Below, piece by piece: positions 4,508 to 5,540 of a DNA stretch of 5,540 bases; position 1 is the first letter of the stretch; every line of letters starts with the position of its first letter. The stretch comes from Deltaproteobacteria bacterium. Its GTDB lineage: Bacteria; Desulfobacterota; SM23-61. The stretch spans positions 1-5,540 of the forward strand of contig JAPLIW010000282.1 in the NCBI GenBank assembly GCA_026388915.1, in the 5' to 3' direction. The position numbers and the translations under genes were made by a program. The notes under the pieces are model-generated. The model did no database searches. It was given only the letters and a program-made list of their open reading frames with translations, and was not told the DNA's origin.

Positions 4508-5540
4508 ATGAGCCAGAAGCCCGACAAAGTCATCTACACCATGATGGAGGTGGGCCGATACTATGACAAGAAACCGGTCCTGCAGGACATTTCCCTGGGT
4601 TATTTTTACGGGGCCAAGATCGGGGTTATCGGGCTGAACGGGTCGGGGAAGAGCTCCCTCTTGCGCATCATGGCCGGGGGGGACAAGGAATTCGTCGGCC
4701 AGACGATTCTCTCCCCGGGTTATTCCATCGGCTTTCTGGAACAGGAACCCAGGCTGGACGACTCCAAGACCGTCCGGGAGATCGTCGAGGAAGGCGTAAA
4801 AGGAACCGTCGACCTGCTCAAGGAATTCGAGAAGATCAACGAGAAATTCGCCGAACCCATGTCCGACGACGAAATGAATAAACTCCTCGAGCGCCAGGGG
4901 CAGGTACAGGAAAAGCTGGACGCCCAGGGAGCCTGGGATCTGGACAGCCGCCTGGAGATGGCCATGGACGCCCTGAGGTGCCCGTCCGGCGATGCGCCGG
5001 TCAAGGTCCTCTCCGGCGGGGAGCGCCGGCGCGTCGCCCTCTGCCGTCTTCTCCTGCAGAAACCCGACATCCTGCTTCTCGACGAGCCCACCAACCATCT
5101 GGACGCCGAGACCGTGGGCTGGCTGGAAGCCCATCTGAAGCAATACCCGGGCACGGTTATCGCCGTGACTCACGACCGGTATTTTCTGGACAACGTGGCC
5201 GGCTGGATCCTGGAGCTGGACCGGGGCCGGGGAATCCCCTGGAAAGGGAATTACTCCTCCTGGCTCGAGCAGAAGAGGACCCGCCTGCAGCAGGAGGAGA
5301 AGGCCGAGACCGCCCGCCAGAAAACCCTCCAGCGGGAACTGGATTGGATCCGCATGGCCCCCAAGGCCCGCCAGGCCAAGGGAAAGGCACGCATTACCGC
5401 CTATGAATCCCTGCTGAGCCAGGAGACGGAAAAGCGCCGGGAGGACCTGGAGATCTACATCCCCCCCGGCCCCCGCCTGGGGAACCTGGTGATTGAAGCC
5501 CAAGACTTGAGCAAGGCTTATGGAGAAAAGCTCCTGTTCG
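4508..5540 (+). CDS. ettA: Energy-dependent translational throttle protein EttA (ABC-F), 5' part
   Basis: EttA is a cytosolic ABC-F ATPase that binds the ribosomal E site and restrains the first elongation steps when the ADP:ATP ratio is high. The window holds the first 344 codons; the family has about 550-560, so the second ATPase domain is outside. Visible parts are the Walker A GLNGSGKSS (42-50), the Q-loop FLEQEP (76-81), the EttA 'arm' insertion (about 95-150), the signature LSGGERRRVALCR (168-180), and the Walker B with catalytic Glu193 in LLLDEPTNHLD (189-199). His222 of the switch lies in THDRYFLDNVAGWILELDRG (221-240), followed by the EttA-typical GIPWKGNYSSWLEQK (242-256), the charged interdomain linker (about 257-312) and IPPGPRLG (318-325). 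These match E. coli EttA closely and argue against Uup or antibiotic-resistance ABC-F types. ATG 4508 matches the family N-terminus (VIYTM near residue 8). GGGAG at 4492-4496 is a modest ribosome-binding site, 11 bases away. Confidence 0.97.
   Translation, partial: MSQKPDKVIYTMMEVGRYYDKKPVLQDISLGYFYGAKIGVIGLNGSGKSSLLRIMAGGDKEFVGQTILSPGYSIGFLEQEPRLDDSKTVREIVEEGVKGTVDLLKEFEKINEKFAEPMSDDEMNKLLERQGQVQEKLDAQGAWDLDSRLEMAMDALRCPSGDAPVKVLSGGERRRVALCRLLLQKPDILLLDEPTNHLDAETVGWLEAHLKQYPGTVIAVTHDRYFLDNVAGWILELDRGRGIPWKGNYSSWLEQKRTRLQQEEKAETARQKTLQRELDWIRMAPKARQAKGKARITAYESLLSQETEKRREDLEIYIPPGPRLGNLVIEAQDLSKAYGEKLLF

Noticed and set aside
4400..5503. A 367-codon open frame on the minus strand opposite ettA
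   Set aside because: The + strand here encodes an unmistakable EttA with every ABC-F motif. The antisense frame is open because of GC-biased third positions; its translation is low-complexity Gly/Leu/Pro-rich and matches no family I know.

Overview
The window is an ordinary chromosomal housekeeping stretch from a GC-rich Gram-negative bacterium, and all genes lie on the + strand. Two things suggest Desulfobacterota (the former Deltaproteobacteria). The first is the order DUF4416 - yicC - gmk - rpoZ. The second is intergenic DNA of the 'CACCRCAGAG' and 'GAAATCCGAAATTCGAA' kinds, which I recall from environmental genomes of that group. This placement is an inference from gene order and style; no marker phylogeny was done.

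Layout. Positions 1-360 hold the 3' part of a DUF4416 gene whose start lies outside the window. Positions 427-1305 are yicC, an RNase-related stress-family protein. The 171-base gap up to about 1477 carries three copies of a short dispersed repeat, and the last copy supplies the ribosome-binding region of gmk (guanylate kinase, 1483-2097). After a 126-base gap come rpoZ (RNA polymerase omega subunit, 2224-2463) and, 17 bases later, pyrF (orotidine 5'-phosphate decarboxylase, TTG start at 2481, ends 3206). Positions 3252-4226 encode a probable lipoprotein with a BamC-like domain, a Pro-rich linker and a C-terminal SH3b domain. Positions 4227-4507 are a repeat-rich noncoding gap with two strong hairpins and several short direct and inverted repeats. 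From 4508 to the right edge runs the 5' part of ettA, an ABC-F translation factor.

How they fit together. Gmk and PyrF serve GMP/GDP and UMP supply, RpoZ is part of the transcription machinery, YicC acts on RNA and EttA gates translation elongation according to energy state. This is a nucleotide, transcription and translation neighbourhood. The lipoprotein is probably a cell-envelope passenger. DUF4416 and yicC are probably co-transcribed, as are rpoZ and pyrF (perhaps with the lipoprotein gene). ettA probably has its own promoter.

I found no mobile element genes, CRISPR array, tRNA/rRNA gene or new defence or biosynthetic system. The points worth a second look are the intergenic repeats, the repeat-derived translation start of gmk, the absence of remA between yicC and gmk, and the architecture of the lipoprotein.
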